From NCBI GenBank assembly GCA_030602715.1, contig JAUVZD010000004.1, positions 1 through 64,000 on the forward strand: a stretch of DNA of 64,000 nt, read 5' to 3'. Every line of letters begins with the position of its first letter. Positions within the stretch are counted from its first letter, which is position 1. The notes under the pieces were generated by a model. The model was not told where the DNA came from, searched no databases, and saw only the letters and a program-made list of their open reading frames with translations. The stretch is from Candidatus Coatesiibacteriota bacterium. GTDB lineage: Bacteria; RBG-13-66-14; B26-G2; JAUVZD01. Shown in pieces: positions 53,397-61,405 of this stretch. The position numbers were made by a program, and so were the translations under genes.

Positions 53397-53468
53397 TTTG
53401 AAAAACAGGGATATCAGGGGTGGATAATGGCTCTCTTAAAAGATAAAGCTCCTCCACCCCTTTTCAAA
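53397..53468 (+). repeat. Composite stem between nuoD and the TPR genes
   Basis: Two nested arm pairs: TTTGAAAA (53397-53404) with TTTTCAAA (53461-53468), and GGGGTGGA (53417-53424) with TCCACCCC (53453-53460). Together they make a stem of about 16 base pairs with a 12-base bulge on the 5' side and a 28-base loop. It could act as a terminator-like or RNA-stabilising element at the end of nuoD, though the T-run is only four. Confidence 0.5.
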
Positions 53469-53485
53469 TGTTTACAGGTGCTCAA

Positions 53486-54277
53486 ATGAAGACCCCCCAG
53501 GGAGCCCTTCCCATCCTTATTGCTTTATTCGCCATCTCCGCGTCCACTATAGCCGGCTCATCCCCCGCCCGGGCACAGAGCCTCCAGCTGTTCTATGAAC
53601 AGGGCGTTGAAATCCTTGAGGGGGGGATGCCGGAGGAGGCGTTGGGCGTCTTTGAAGACATACTGGACATTGACCCGGAGCACAAGATGGCTTGGTATCA
53701 GAAGTCCATCTGCCTCTTTCGTCTGGAGGAGTATGAATCGGCTCTGGAAGCCGCCGAGAGGACCCTGGTGATGGATGCCTCCTTCACCTTCGGCTGGAAC
53801 ATCAAGGGCAACATCCTGGAGGCGCTGGAGCGCCCCCAGGAGGCGCTTGCCTGCTACGACATCGCCCTGGACACCAACCCCTGGCTGAAGGCGGTGTGGC
53901 TCAATCGGGGGATACTGTTAAACAAGCAGGGTCTATACCTTGAAGCCGAGGAGAGCATAGGGCGGGCAATCCAGCTGGGCGAACATTCAGCCAGAGCCTA
54001 TATGGAGCTGGGTTACGCCCGGACCATGCTTCAGGATTACCTGAAGGCTCAGGACAATATGGCGAAAGCTCTCATTCTGGAACCCGGGAGCGCCGATGCC
54101 CACTACTACCAAGCCTGCCTGGAGGCAAAGACCGGGGAGAAGGAGAGCATGTTGAAGTATCTATCGCAGGCGTTACAGCTGGACCCGGAACTTGCCCGGC
54201 GAGCCTTTCTGGACGAAGCCTTCTTCCAGTTCTGGGAGGACGAGGATTTTGACAGTCTGGTGCGGGAGGCGGAGTAG
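53486..54277 (+). CDS. Secreted TPR protein 1
   Basis: A 263-residue exported protein of tetratricopeptide repeats. ATG 53486 (AGGTG six bases upstream) is followed by a signal peptide (LPILIALFAISASTIAGSSPARA) and about six TPR units (LFYEQGVEILEGGMPEEALGVFEDILDIDPEHKMAW; SICLFRLEEYESALEAAERTL; GNILEALERPQEALACYDIAL). The tail has AFLDEAFFQFWEDEDFDSLV, a form seen at the end of gene 3. TPRs bind proteins or peptidoglycan-related partners. It is the first of four tandem genes. Confidence 0.8.
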   Translation: MKTPQGALPILIALFAISASTIAGSSPARAQSLQLFYEQGVEILEGGMPEEALGVFEDILDIDPEHKMAWYQKSICLFRLEEYESALEAAERTLVMDASFTFGWNIKGNILEALERPQEALACYDIALDTNPWLKAVWLNRGILLNKQGLYLEAEESIGRAIQLGEHSARAYMELGYARTMLQDYLKAQDNMAKALILEPGSADAHYYQACLEAKTGEKESMLKYLSQALQLDPELARRAFLDEAFFQFWEDEDFDSLVREAE

Positions 54278-54318
54278 CGGATACTCAGAATATCCACCAT
54301 ATGTAAGGTGAAAAATTT

Positions 54319-55140
54319 ATGCCCGAACCAAAAGCCCATATACGCCTCCTGATTCCAGCAATCTTCCTTCTGGCGTTCTCCCCGGGCACCACTTTTGCAG
54401 ACACCGCCGAGGAACAGCCGGCTGAGACCATTGCCGAAGCGGAAATATTATACGACCTGGGAGACTACGAGGGCGCTCTGCTACTGCTGGACGAATACCT
54501 CCTGAACTATCCCGCCTCGGCGGAAGCTTTGAACTTGAAGGGAGCCACCCTGTGGAAGATGGGGGCTTTTGAGGAAGCTGAGGGGGCTTTCCTGTCTGCG
54601 ACCGCCGCCGACCCGGATTTTGTGGAGGGCTTTCGCAACCTGGGACACCTATATCTTGAGGAGGGACGGTATCACCTGGCTAAAGACTTTTTTGGCGAAG
54701 CGGCGCGCCTGAAACCGGACGTATATGAACTATGGTATTATCTGGGATACTCCTGCTATCATCTTGGGGAATACCAGGAGGCAATAGAACACCTGCAGGA
54801 GGCTATCGCCATCCAGCCGGAGAACTTCAATCCCTGGCATCTGCAGGCGAAGGCTTTTGCGGAGTTGGGCTCTTACCAACAAGCTCTGGACTGCTGGCTC
54901 TTCGTCTGCGACCTCTATCCCACCCACTGGGAGCCCTGGTTCAGCTCGGCGGAGGTCCTAGCCCTGCTGGGTGTGGAAGAGCTGGCTCTAGACCACCTGC
55001 AAAAAGCCCTGGAGCTCTTCCCCACCCTGGGTTGGCGGGCGGACGAGCTGGATGCGTTCGCCCCGTATGCTCAAAACCCCAGGTTCCGGGAGATGGTGGA
55101 CGGCGCAAAAGGAATCGGGGCAAAAAACCCGGGAGACTAA
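54319..55140 (+). CDS. Secreted TPR protein 2
   Basis: A 273-residue exported protein. ATG 54319 follows AAGGTG by nine bases. Signal peptide LLIPAIFLLAFSPGTTFA, then TPR units with strong aromatic content (EILYDLGDYEGALLLLDEYLLNYPASAEAL; LYLEEGRYHLAKDFFGEAARLKPDVYELWYY; CYHLGEYQEAIEHLQEAIAIQPENFNPWHL). The tail reads LDAFAPYAQNPRFREMVDGAKG. It is 41 bases after gene 1. The repeats differ enough from gene 1 to be separate proteins; probably a shared interaction partner in the periplasm or on the surface. Confidence 0.8.
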   Translation: MPEPKAHIRLLIPAIFLLAFSPGTTFADTAEEQPAETIAEAEILYDLGDYEGALLLLDEYLLNYPASAEALNLKGATLWKMGAFEEAEGAFLSATAADPDFVEGFRNLGHLYLEEGRYHLAKDFFGEAARLKPDVYELWYYLGYSCYHLGEYQEAIEHLQEAIAIQPENFNPWHLQAKAFAELGSYQQALDCWLFVCDLYPTHWEPWFSSAEVLALLGVEELALDHLQKALELFPTLGWRADELDAFAPYAQNPRFREMVDGAKGIGAKNPGD

Positions 55141-55142
55141 CT

Positions 55143-55823
55143 ATGAAAGAGATTATGGTCGTAACCACCCTCCTGATGGCTCCCCTCATGCATCCCACCA
55201 CCTTAGCCGGGTCGCTCTCCGACGAAGCCATCGCCTGGTATAACTCCGGCAACGACAGCTTCGTAATAGGACATTACGACCAGGCGGTAAAATACTATCT
55301 GAACTCCCTCTCCTTTGACAACGGTTTTCTTTCCGCCTGGACCAACCTGGGAGCCGCCTATCAACAGCTGGGACGATACCAGGACGCCCTGGAGGCTCTG
55401 GACACCGCTCTATCCATAGACCCCGGCGATTCCCTGGCTTGGAACAACAAGGGTCTGGTCCAGACCGACCTGGAGCAATATGAGGATGCCCTGTTCTGCT
55501 TTGAGATGGCATTAAAGGTAAACTCCCTGCAGAAGGAGAGTTGGGTGAACATGGGGGTCTGTCTGATCAACCTGGACCGGCTTGATGAGGCCGGCAAGGC
55601 GCTACAGACCGCTTTGGAGCTTGACCCCGACTACGACCTGGCTATGTTCAATTCAGCCATCCTGTCCGGGCGCCTTTCGGATAAGGAGGCTATGCTGGAG
55701 TGGCTGGGCAAAGCCATCCAGGAAAACCCCCGCTACGCCAAGGAGGCCAGGGAGGCTCGCTATTTCTCCCCCTGGTGGGACGACCCCCAATTCATTGAGT
55801 TGTTAAACCAAACCAAGGACTAG
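55143..55823 (+). CDS. Secreted TPR protein 3
   Basis: A 226-residue exported protein starting at ATG 55143, two bases after the previous stop, with GGGAG seven to eight bases upstream. A weak signal peptide (EIMVVTTLLMAPLMHPTTLAG) precedes repeats such as YNSGNDSFVIGHYDQAVKYYLNSLSFDNGFLSAW, TNLGAAYQQLGRYQDALEALDTALSIDPGDSLAW and NNKGLVQTDLEQYEDALFCFEMALKVN. The tail REARYFSPWWDDPQFIELL echoes gene 1. Each TPR gene has its own ribosome site, so they are not a split single gene. Confidence 0.78.
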   Translation: MKEIMVVTTLLMAPLMHPTTLAGSLSDEAIAWYNSGNDSFVIGHYDQAVKYYLNSLSFDNGFLSAWTNLGAAYQQLGRYQDALEALDTALSIDPGDSLAWNNKGLVQTDLEQYEDALFCFEMALKVNSLQKESWVNMGVCLINLDRLDEAGKALQTALELDPDYDLAMFNSAILSGRLSDKEAMLEWLGKAIQENPRYAKEAREARYFSPWWDDPQFIELLNQTKD

Positions 55824-55865
55824 TATCCTTCTTGCGGAGGATTTCAGTCTTATGGAGGAAGACCC

Positions 55866-56729
55866 GTGACCCGAACCCTCATTCTCACAACCACCCTCTT
55901 GTTGACAATCCTCTCCCTTACCGCATCGGCTGAGGACATAACCAGCCTGCTGGAGGAGGGGCTGGTGGCTATAGACGAAGAGCGATACGACGACGCCATC
56001 TCCATAGCCCAGGAGGTGCTGGAAATTGATGCGGACAACGCCCGTGCCTACCTCATCTGGGGCGACGCTCTGGGCTGGCAGGGCTACTTCGCCGAGTCCC
56101 TGGAGAAGATTGAGCGCTCGGCTGAGCTTGACCCCAACTCCGCCCAAACTTATGTCGTCTGGGGTGAGGTGCTCTCCGCCCACGGCGACGACGACCCCGC
56201 CATCAAGAAATTCAAGCAGGCGCTGGACCTGGACCCCCAGAACGCCCGGGCTTACCTGGGCTGGGGCATCTCCCTCTCCTACAAAGACGAAAGTAAGAAG
56301 GCTTGCGAGAAATACCGGCAGGCGCTGGAGATCAGACCCCACTACCCCGACGCCCTGTTCAACTGGGGGCTGGACCTCTACTTCCTGGAGGAGTATGAGC
56401 AAGCAATTGAGAAGTTTGAGGAGTGTCTTTCCCAGGAGGAGGACTATGTTAACGCCTACATCCAGTGGGGAGATGTCCTCTGCGATATGGGGATGTTTGT
56501 TGAGGCGATAGAGAAATTCAAGCAAGCGCTCTACTACGACCCCTATAGCGCCGGCGCATATAATGACTGGGGCTGGGCGCTGGAGAATATGGAGCAGTAT
56601 GAGGAAGCCCTGGATATGTATGCGAAGGCTCTTCAGCTGAACCCCGATCTAAGCATGGCCCAGGCAAACTACGACTATGTATCTGACCTTCTAAAGGAGA
56701 TAAAGAAGAAGGTACAGGAAGAAGATTGA
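55866..56729 (+). CDS. Secreted TPR protein 4
   Basis: A 287-residue exported protein starting with GTG 55866, seven bases after GGAGG. Signal peptide LILTTTLLLTILSLTASA, then about seven TPR units with many Trp-Gly pairs (AYLIWGDALGWQGYFAESLEKIERSAELDPNSAQTYVVWGEVL; ARAYLGWGISLSYKDESKKACEKYRQAL; NAYIQWGDVLCDMGMFVEAIEKFKQAL). It ends in a Lys/Glu helix (LLKEIKKKVQEED). Only gene 4 shows this WG periodicity so clearly, and it lacks the conserved tail of 1 and 3. Role unknown. Confidence 0.8.
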   Translation: MTRTLILTTTLLLTILSLTASAEDITSLLEEGLVAIDEERYDDAISIAQEVLEIDADNARAYLIWGDALGWQGYFAESLEKIERSAELDPNSAQTYVVWGEVLSAHGDDDPAIKKFKQALDLDPQNARAYLGWGISLSYKDESKKACEKYRQALEIRPHYPDALFNWGLDLYFLEEYEQAIEKFEECLSQEEDYVNAYIQWGDVLCDMGMFVEAIEKFKQALYYDPYSAGAYNDWGWALENMEQYEEALDMYAKALQLNPDLSMAQANYDYVSDLLKEIKKKVQEED

Positions 56730-56781
56730 GTAGGGGGAAAAGCCTTTTTCTACGAATCAACCTTATGCCCAGGAGACAAAG

Positions 56782-57417
56782 ATGAAGAGGTTCTTGCTCT
56801 GCGCCGCCTTCACCTCGCTTTTGGCGACAAGCACCGTCGTTGCCGACGAGGTAATCATAGGCGACCAGGAGATGTCCTTTGATTCTCCGTTCTGCGGGAG
56901 TTGAGTGAGCTCCTATCGGGTACAGGAGCTTGTACTCGCAGAAGAGATTGACCTTGTGGGAACTATCAGCGACATCGCTTTTGATTTAGTTGACGGTCCC
57001 TACTACGACGCCCTGTTTTATTATTTTGAACTATACTTCTGCCACACCTCCCTTGACGAACTCACAGAGAATTTCAGCGACAACTATGACGGCAACACAC
57101 CTATTCTGGTCTCAGAGGCTGACCCCCTGAACATAACTCTCGCAGAGGACGGCTGGTTCTCCTTCCCCGACCCGGCGCCCTTTGAGTATGACGGCGAGAA
57201 CAACCTGATAGTTGAACTTCGCTGGATGGAAGACAATGGGTCGGATGTCTATAATTGGGGATTTGACTGCGGAAGCTATCGTGTTCTGGCGACGAAGTTC
57301 TACGACGGCGATACCGGCTTTCTAAGCACCAAAATGAACCGCATGCGCCTTATACTAGAGACGGATACCACCCTCCAGCCGGCTAGTCTGGGGAAAGTGA
57401 GGGGGAGGTATCGTTAG
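56782..57417 (+). pseudogene. Secreted C-terminal-tagged protein interrupted by in-frame TGA
   Basis: ATG 56782 with AGGAG six bases upstream opens a signal peptide (FLLCAAFTSLLATSTVVA) and the start of a beta domain (DEVIIGDQEMSFDSPFCGS). TGA (56902-56904) then stops the frame, and the same frame continues without another stop for 170 codons to a tail ASLGKVRGRYR. The downstream part is a beta-rich domain (ELVLAEEIDLVGTISDIAFDLVDGPYYDALFYYFELYF). So this is one gene split by one stop codon: a nonsense mutation, sequencing error, or recoding. A hairpin (7 base pairs plus wobbles) lies four bases after the TGA. Confidence 0.75.
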
Positions 57418-57483
57418 AATATATAAGAATTAAAAAACACTCAAAAAAATAGTTACAAGTAAAAATTAGCAGGTGGTGACAAC

Positions 57484-58770
57484 ATGCAAAAGCAAAATTT
57501 ACTAGTTTTACTAGGTGCTGGAAGTGGCATTGAAATAGGAATGCCATCTACAAGCGAGATTACAGAAAAAACAAGCCAGTTAGAAAATCCGGTGATTGAA
57601 ATAACTCCTGGGTATGAAATAAATGGTTTAGAAATTAATGGTGATAAAATGTCTCTAATAAAATACTTATGGAATCACATGAAGGGATACTACAAAAATC
57701 CTGATTTTGAGCGCTTAATTCATACTTTAGAATCACTCAATTCCTTAATGCGTTCATCAGACTCAAGGACTCATGATAATTACAAGATTAGCCTGGGTCC
57801 TTTTATCTCAATACCAGCAAAAACATTTCCAACATTAAGTAGTTCAATAAGATTTTCATTAGATGAAATTTATAGAACTATTTTTTCCATGATATATGAA
57901 AAATGCTCCAACTTATCACAAAATTTAAATAATGATTTTATATGGTATAAAGATTTTTGGAATAAAATTAACTCAATATCAACTCCAAAAATTGTTACTA
58001 TAAACTATGATGAATGCATTCGAAAAGTACTCCCTGATTTGGATAATGGTTATGAAGAGATAGACAATTTACATGGTTTATTCCGTTTTAACCCGAAATC
58101 CTTTATTGAATATTTACAAAAAAAGCCATTGGTTATAAATCTGCATGGGTCAATACATTTAGGTTATTTCCCAAATAAATATCGAGGGAAAAAGGTCGCT
58201 AAACCAAAAGAATTTATAATGGAAAATTTATGGGACGACTTATATTATTTTGAAAAGCCCGATGAAGCATTAAAAACTTGGGAACAAGGAGGAAGAAGCC
58301 ATCATACAAACCAGGCAGGTGAAGATGCAAGGATAGGTCCTATTATTACTGGTCTTCATAAAACAGATAAACTTGTCGCTTTACCCTATAGCTTCTATTA
58401 CAGTGGTATTTACAACCTATTATTTGAATGTGATAAAATAATTATCATTGGTTATAGTTTTAGCGACATACACATAAATAGCTGGTTATCTAGAATAACG
58501 CAAATGAAAGGGAATAAAAGAAAAATAATGTACATTACGAAATCTAATGGATCAGATTATTTATACCCAAGATATAAATTAATGGAAATCAACGATAATT
58601 TTCAAACAATAATAACTTTGGGATATGGATGGGATAATTTAAACGATCCTACAAAACAAGGACCTTTTGCTTTTTCAGATGATAATTGTTGCGCCATTTG
58701 GTTTGACGGCTTTAAGTCTTTCGCTGAACTTGGTTTTGAACAAGTTTTAAAATTCTTAAAATTAGATTAG
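57484..58770 (+). CDS. SIR2-like domain protein
   Basis: A 428-residue SIR2-fold protein. Motifs: LLVLLGAGSGIEIGMP (NAD-binding GAG...G loop, 11-20), TINYDE (NYD at 174-176), LHGSI (HG at 221-222) and GYSFSDIHIN (323-332). These define the SIR2 fold used by many anti-phage effectors, which deplete NAD when triggered. No other domain is visible. It is far richer in A and T than the flanking genes and stands alone inside the complex I region. ATG 57484 follows AGGTGG. Defence function is inferred from family; no partner gene (STAND, Argonaute or nuclease) lies next to it. Confidence 0.85.
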   Translation: MQKQNLLVLLGAGSGIEIGMPSTSEITEKTSQLENPVIEITPGYEINGLEINGDKMSLIKYLWNHMKGYYKNPDFERLIHTLESLNSLMRSSDSRTHDNYKISLGPFISIPAKTFPTLSSSIRFSLDEIYRTIFSMIYEKCSNLSQNLNNDFIWYKDFWNKINSISTPKIVTINYDECIRKVLPDLDNGYEEIDNLHGLFRFNPKSFIEYLQKKPLVINLHGSIHLGYFPNKYRGKKVAKPKEFIMENLWDDLYYFEKPDEALKTWEQGGRSHHTNQAGEDARIGPIITGLHKTDKLVALPYSFYYSGIYNLLFECDKIIIIGYSFSDIHINSWLSRITQMKGNKRKIMYITKSNGSDYLYPRYKLMEINDNFQTIITLGYGWDNLNDPTKQGPFAFSDDNCCAIWFDGFKSFAELGFEQVLKFLKLD

Positions 58771-58838
58771 CTTTATTGGCTTTCCTATTCATAAAATTTA
58801 GTGCTAAATTTAAATGTTTTATACTATCCACCACCACC

Positions 58839-59480
58839 ATGCCCAAACACCTCCAAATCGCCCTCCTCATCTTGGGCACCTTCTCACTGTCAGCCAGCGC
58901 CTTCATCACCGCCCTGGCAAACATCCTGCCCATGGTCGCCTGGCTTCCCTTGCTGATGGCGCCGGGGCTTGAGCTTGCCGCCTTTCCCGCATATGCCCTC
59001 CTCGCCCTCCACGGGCGGGGCTTGTTCTTGCTCCTCTTCACCATCTGCGCCTGCGCCCTCCTGGCAGGGCTCATCTTCCAGAGCCTCAACATGGATAGTG
59101 ATATGCTCCCCACCACAAGGGAGGCGCTGGGCTTGATAAACAGGGGTGGTCTCCTCCTGCCCCAGGACACAGAACTCCACCTATCCCAGCCCCAGCAAGT
59201 TATGCTTCTCATCAAATCCATCGCCTATCTATCTCTAGCCCTGGCCCTCCTCCCCCGCCGCCCGATAGAGAGATATTTGCGCGGCTCATTGGTCGCTTAC
59301 TCCATATTTGCCATCTGCGGTCTGTTTCTCTATCGGCTGGGGCTTATCCGTTATGGTCTGTCCCTGTGCCTTCTGTGGGGCGGTGCTGCCTGGTTGGTGT
59401 TGGCGGTGGTGGCTATGCCGGCTTTTATGGAGCAGGCTGATGAACTGATGCTAGAGCTGAGAGGCATGAAGAGGGATTGA
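58839..59480 (+). CDS. Polytopic membrane protein, unknown
   Basis: A 213-residue inner-membrane protein with about five to six hydrophobic helices (ALLILGTFSLSASAFITALANILPMVAWLPLLMA; LFLLLFTICACALLAGLIF; YLSLALALLPRRPIERYLRG; FLYRLGLIRYGLSLCLLWGGAAWLVLAVVAMPAF). The chosen ATG 58839 lacks a clear ribosome site; a TTG at 58776 would add 21 residues that are AT-rich and unlike the rest. The composition is host-like, so it is probably a native gene next to the inserted SIR2 gene. No family recognised. Confidence 0.55.
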   Translation: MPKHLQIALLILGTFSLSASAFITALANILPMVAWLPLLMAPGLELAAFPAYALLALHGRGLFLLLFTICACALLAGLIFQSLNMDSDMLPTTREALGLINRGGLLLPQDTELHLSQPQQVMLLIKSIAYLSLALALLPRRPIERYLRGSLVAYSIFAICGLFLYRLGLIRYGLSLCLLWGGAAWLVLAVVAMPAFMEQADELMLELRGMKRD

Positions 59481-59483
59481 TAA

Positions 59484-59510
59484 TAGGGGCGCGCCCGAAG
59501 GCGGCCCCTA
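59484..59510. repeat. REP-like GC-rich palindrome
   Basis: TAGGGGC (59484-59490) pairs with GCCCCTA (59504-59510) and CGCC (59492-59495) with GGCG (59500-59503), giving an 11-base-pair stem with a GAA-containing loop. No T-run follows. It looks like a dispersed REP-type hairpin of the kind found between genes. Confidence 0.5.
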
Positions 59511-59573
59511 CATAAGACATAATGCTACTAATACAAAAAATAGTTCACACCCTCAAAAAACTCCAATAAAAAC

Positions 59574-59602
59574 TTGCATTTTTGCGCCAGTGCTTTTATA
59601 AT
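59574..59602 (+). promoter_or_regulatory. Strong promoter for nuoH and downstream
   Basis: TTGCAT (59574-59579), 17-base spacer, TATAAT (59597-59602). It lies 101 bases before nuoH and suggests that the nuoH-pit-nuoK part is transcribed on its own. A 10-base stem is in the leader. Confidence 0.75.
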
Positions 59603-59611
59603 CAAGCTAAT

Positions 59612-59653
59612 ATCTCCCGCTAAAAAATGCACAAACTTTTGCGAGTGGGAGAT
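59612..59653 (+). promoter_or_regulatory. Leader hairpin upstream of nuoH
   Basis: ATCTCCCGCT (59612-59621) pairs with AGTGGGAGAT (59644-59653) with one G-T, around a 22-base loop. It is within the transcript leader, between promoter and the AAGGAGG ribosome site of nuoH. Function unknown. Confidence 0.45.
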
Positions 59654-59702
59654 GGGGTTCAGTTAAGGACTCATTTTACGCATCCCATAAGGAGGCAGGA
59701 AG

Positions 59703-60734
59703 TTGCGACTGGCCGACTATGTGGTGGACACCTACCGGGCGATATATGATTGGTGGGTGGGGATGGGGCTGGACCCATTATTCCTGGAGATAATAAAATA
59801 CCTCGCTCAGTCGGTCTGGATTCTGGCATTGGTGGTCATAATCGTCCTCTTCCTGGTCTGGTGGGAGCGCAAGATAGGCGGGCACTTCCAGTCCCGCATG
59901 GGACCTATGCGCACCGGGGGATGGCACGGCTGGTCGCAGACCATCGCCGACGCCCTGAAAATTTTACAGAAAGAGGACATCGTCCCCGCAAAAGCCGACA
60001 GGTGGGTCTTCAACCTAGCCCCCTTGCTCATCTTCGTCCCGGTCCTGCTGACTCTGATCGTAATCCCCATGGGCGACGGCATACTGGTCAAGGACCTCAA
60101 TGTGGGCATCCTCTATGTCTTTGCGGTCGGGGGCATCACCGTCATCTCCATCCTGATGGCGGGGTGGGGTTCCAACAACAAATACAGTCTGCTGGGGGCT
60201 CTGCGCACCGTCTCCCAGATGGTCTCCTACGAACTTCCCCTGATATTGTCCATCATCGGTGTGGTCATGGTCGCCGGCACTATGTCCATGGGGGGCATCG
60301 TCTCCGCCCAGAGGAACCTGTGGTTCATAGTGATTCAACCGCTGGGTTTCATCGTCTATATCATCGCCGCCACCGCTGAGGCAAACCGCACCCCCTTTGA
60401 CCTGCCGGAAGCCGAGCAGGAGATAGTCGCCGGCTTCAATGTGGAATACTCCGGTATGAAGTTCGCCATGTTCTTCCTGGCCGAGTTCGCCAACGCCTTC
60501 ATAGTAAGCGCCATAGCGGTAACCCTGTTCCTCGGCGGTTGGCAGGGACCCCTGTTCCCCTCCTGGGTGTGGTTCCCCCTAAAGACCTTCGCCGTCGTCT
60601 TCCTGCTTATGTGGTTCCGCTGGACTTTCCCCCGTTTTCGGGTGGACCAACTGATGGATCTGGGATGGAAGGTGCTTCTGCCCCTAGCCTTTCTGAATAT
60701 TCTGGTAACCGGCTTGTTCATGCTATATCTGTGA
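59703..60734 (+). CDS. nuoH: NADH-quinone oxidoreductase subunit H
   Basis: Membrane subunit forming the quinone tunnel with NuoB and D. The 343 residues have about eight helices. Hallmarks: WWERKIGGHFQSRMGPMRTGGWHGWSQTIADALKIL (amphipathic quinone-entry helix) and EANRTPFDLPEAEQEIVAGFNVEYSGMKF. Start is TTG 59703, seven bases after AAGGAGG. Its own promoter separates it from the SIR2 region, and it is followed by phosphate-transport genes rather than nuoI. Confidence 0.96.
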   Translation: MRLADYVVDTYRAIYDWWVGMGLDPLFLEIIKYLAQSVWILALVVIIVLFLVWWERKIGGHFQSRMGPMRTGGWHGWSQTIADALKILQKEDIVPAKADRWVFNLAPLLIFVPVLLTLIVIPMGDGILVKDLNVGILYVFAVGGITVISILMAGWGSNNKYSLLGALRTVSQMVSYELPLILSIIGVVMVAGTMSMGGIVSAQRNLWFIVIQPLGFIVYIIAATAEANRTPFDLPEAEQEIVAGFNVEYSGMKFAMFFLAEFANAFIVSAIAVTLFLGGWQGPLFPSWVWFPLKTFAVVFLLMWFRWTFPRFRVDQLMDLGWKVLLPLAFLNILVTGLFMLYL

Positions 60735-60787
60735 ACGGGCTGTTTTTTTAGACGCTTTCAACAGACTATAAAAAAAGTGGTGGAAAA

Positions 60788-61405
60788 ATGCGCTTCAGAC
60801 TACTTCCCAAAGAGGAAAAATTCTTTGACCTGTTCATCATACTCTCAGAGAAGACGACGGTCGCCGCCGGACTTCTGCGGGAGCTCTTCTCAAATGTAGA
60901 TAGGTCCAAGGAACTCTCGCAAAAGATAAAGGTGGTGGAAAAGGAAGCCGACGAGCTGGTTGAACAGATAATTGACAAGCTAAACCGCTCCTTCGTAACC
61001 CCCATAGACAGGGGCGACATTCACTCTTTAACCACCGGCTTGGATAAGCTGATTGACCGCATGGAACACATCGCTGCCAAGATCTACATTTACAATATAA
61101 CGGAAATATCCGAGCCGGCTCATGAGCTGTCCCAGCTCATCGTGGAAGCCTGTAACGAGGTGAATTCAGCGGTAAACTCCCTGGAAAAGCTGGACAAACT
61201 GATGCCCCACTGTGAGGAACTGCATCAATACGAGGACAAAGCCGACATCATCTGTAGAAGGGGAATTCAAAGCCTGTTCAAAAATCCGCCTGACCCTATT
61301 GAGATGATGAAGCACAAGGAGCTGATTGAGGATTTGGAGGATACCGCAGACGAATGTGAGAACATCGCCGTGATTATTGAGGGAGTAGTCGTTAAAAATG
61401 CCTAG
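60788..61405 (+). CDS. PhoU-like DUF47 protein
   Basis: A 205-residue all-helical cytoplasmic protein of the DUF47/PhoU-like family. It starts MRFRLLPKEEKFFDLFIILSEKTTVAAGLL and has heptad-like acidic helices with EADELVEQIIDKLNRSFVTPIDRGDI, the family's most conserved stretch. These proteins pair with low-affinity phosphate transporters of the Pit family and probably regulate them. Here it overlaps the pit gene by eight bases, giving firm context. Its place inside the complex I cluster is unusual. Confidence 0.88.
   Translation: MRFRLLPKEEKFFDLFIILSEKTTVAAGLLRELFSNVDRSKELSQKIKVVEKEADELVEQIIDKLNRSFVTPIDRGDIHSLTTGLDKLIDRMEHIAAKIYIYNITEISEPAHELSQLIVEACNEVNSAVNSLEKLDKLMPHCEELHQYEDKADIICRRGIQSLFKNPPDPIEMMKHKELIEDLEDTADECENIAVIIEGVVVKNA

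Noticed and set aside
52198-53457. A 419-codon minus-strand frame opposite nuoD
   Set aside because: nuoD is certain from its motifs; the opposite frame is a shadow produced by G+C-rich codon use.
53486-56729. The four TPR genes as pieces of one broken large gene
   Set aside because: Each has its own signal peptide, start codon and ribosome site.
56782-57417. Selenoprotein call for the TGA-interrupted gene
   Set aside because: The hairpin is too close to the TGA for the usual bacterial SECIS geometry, the protein is a secreted beta-sandwich type without a known Sec family, and no Sec gene lies in the window. Kept as a finding, not as an annotation.
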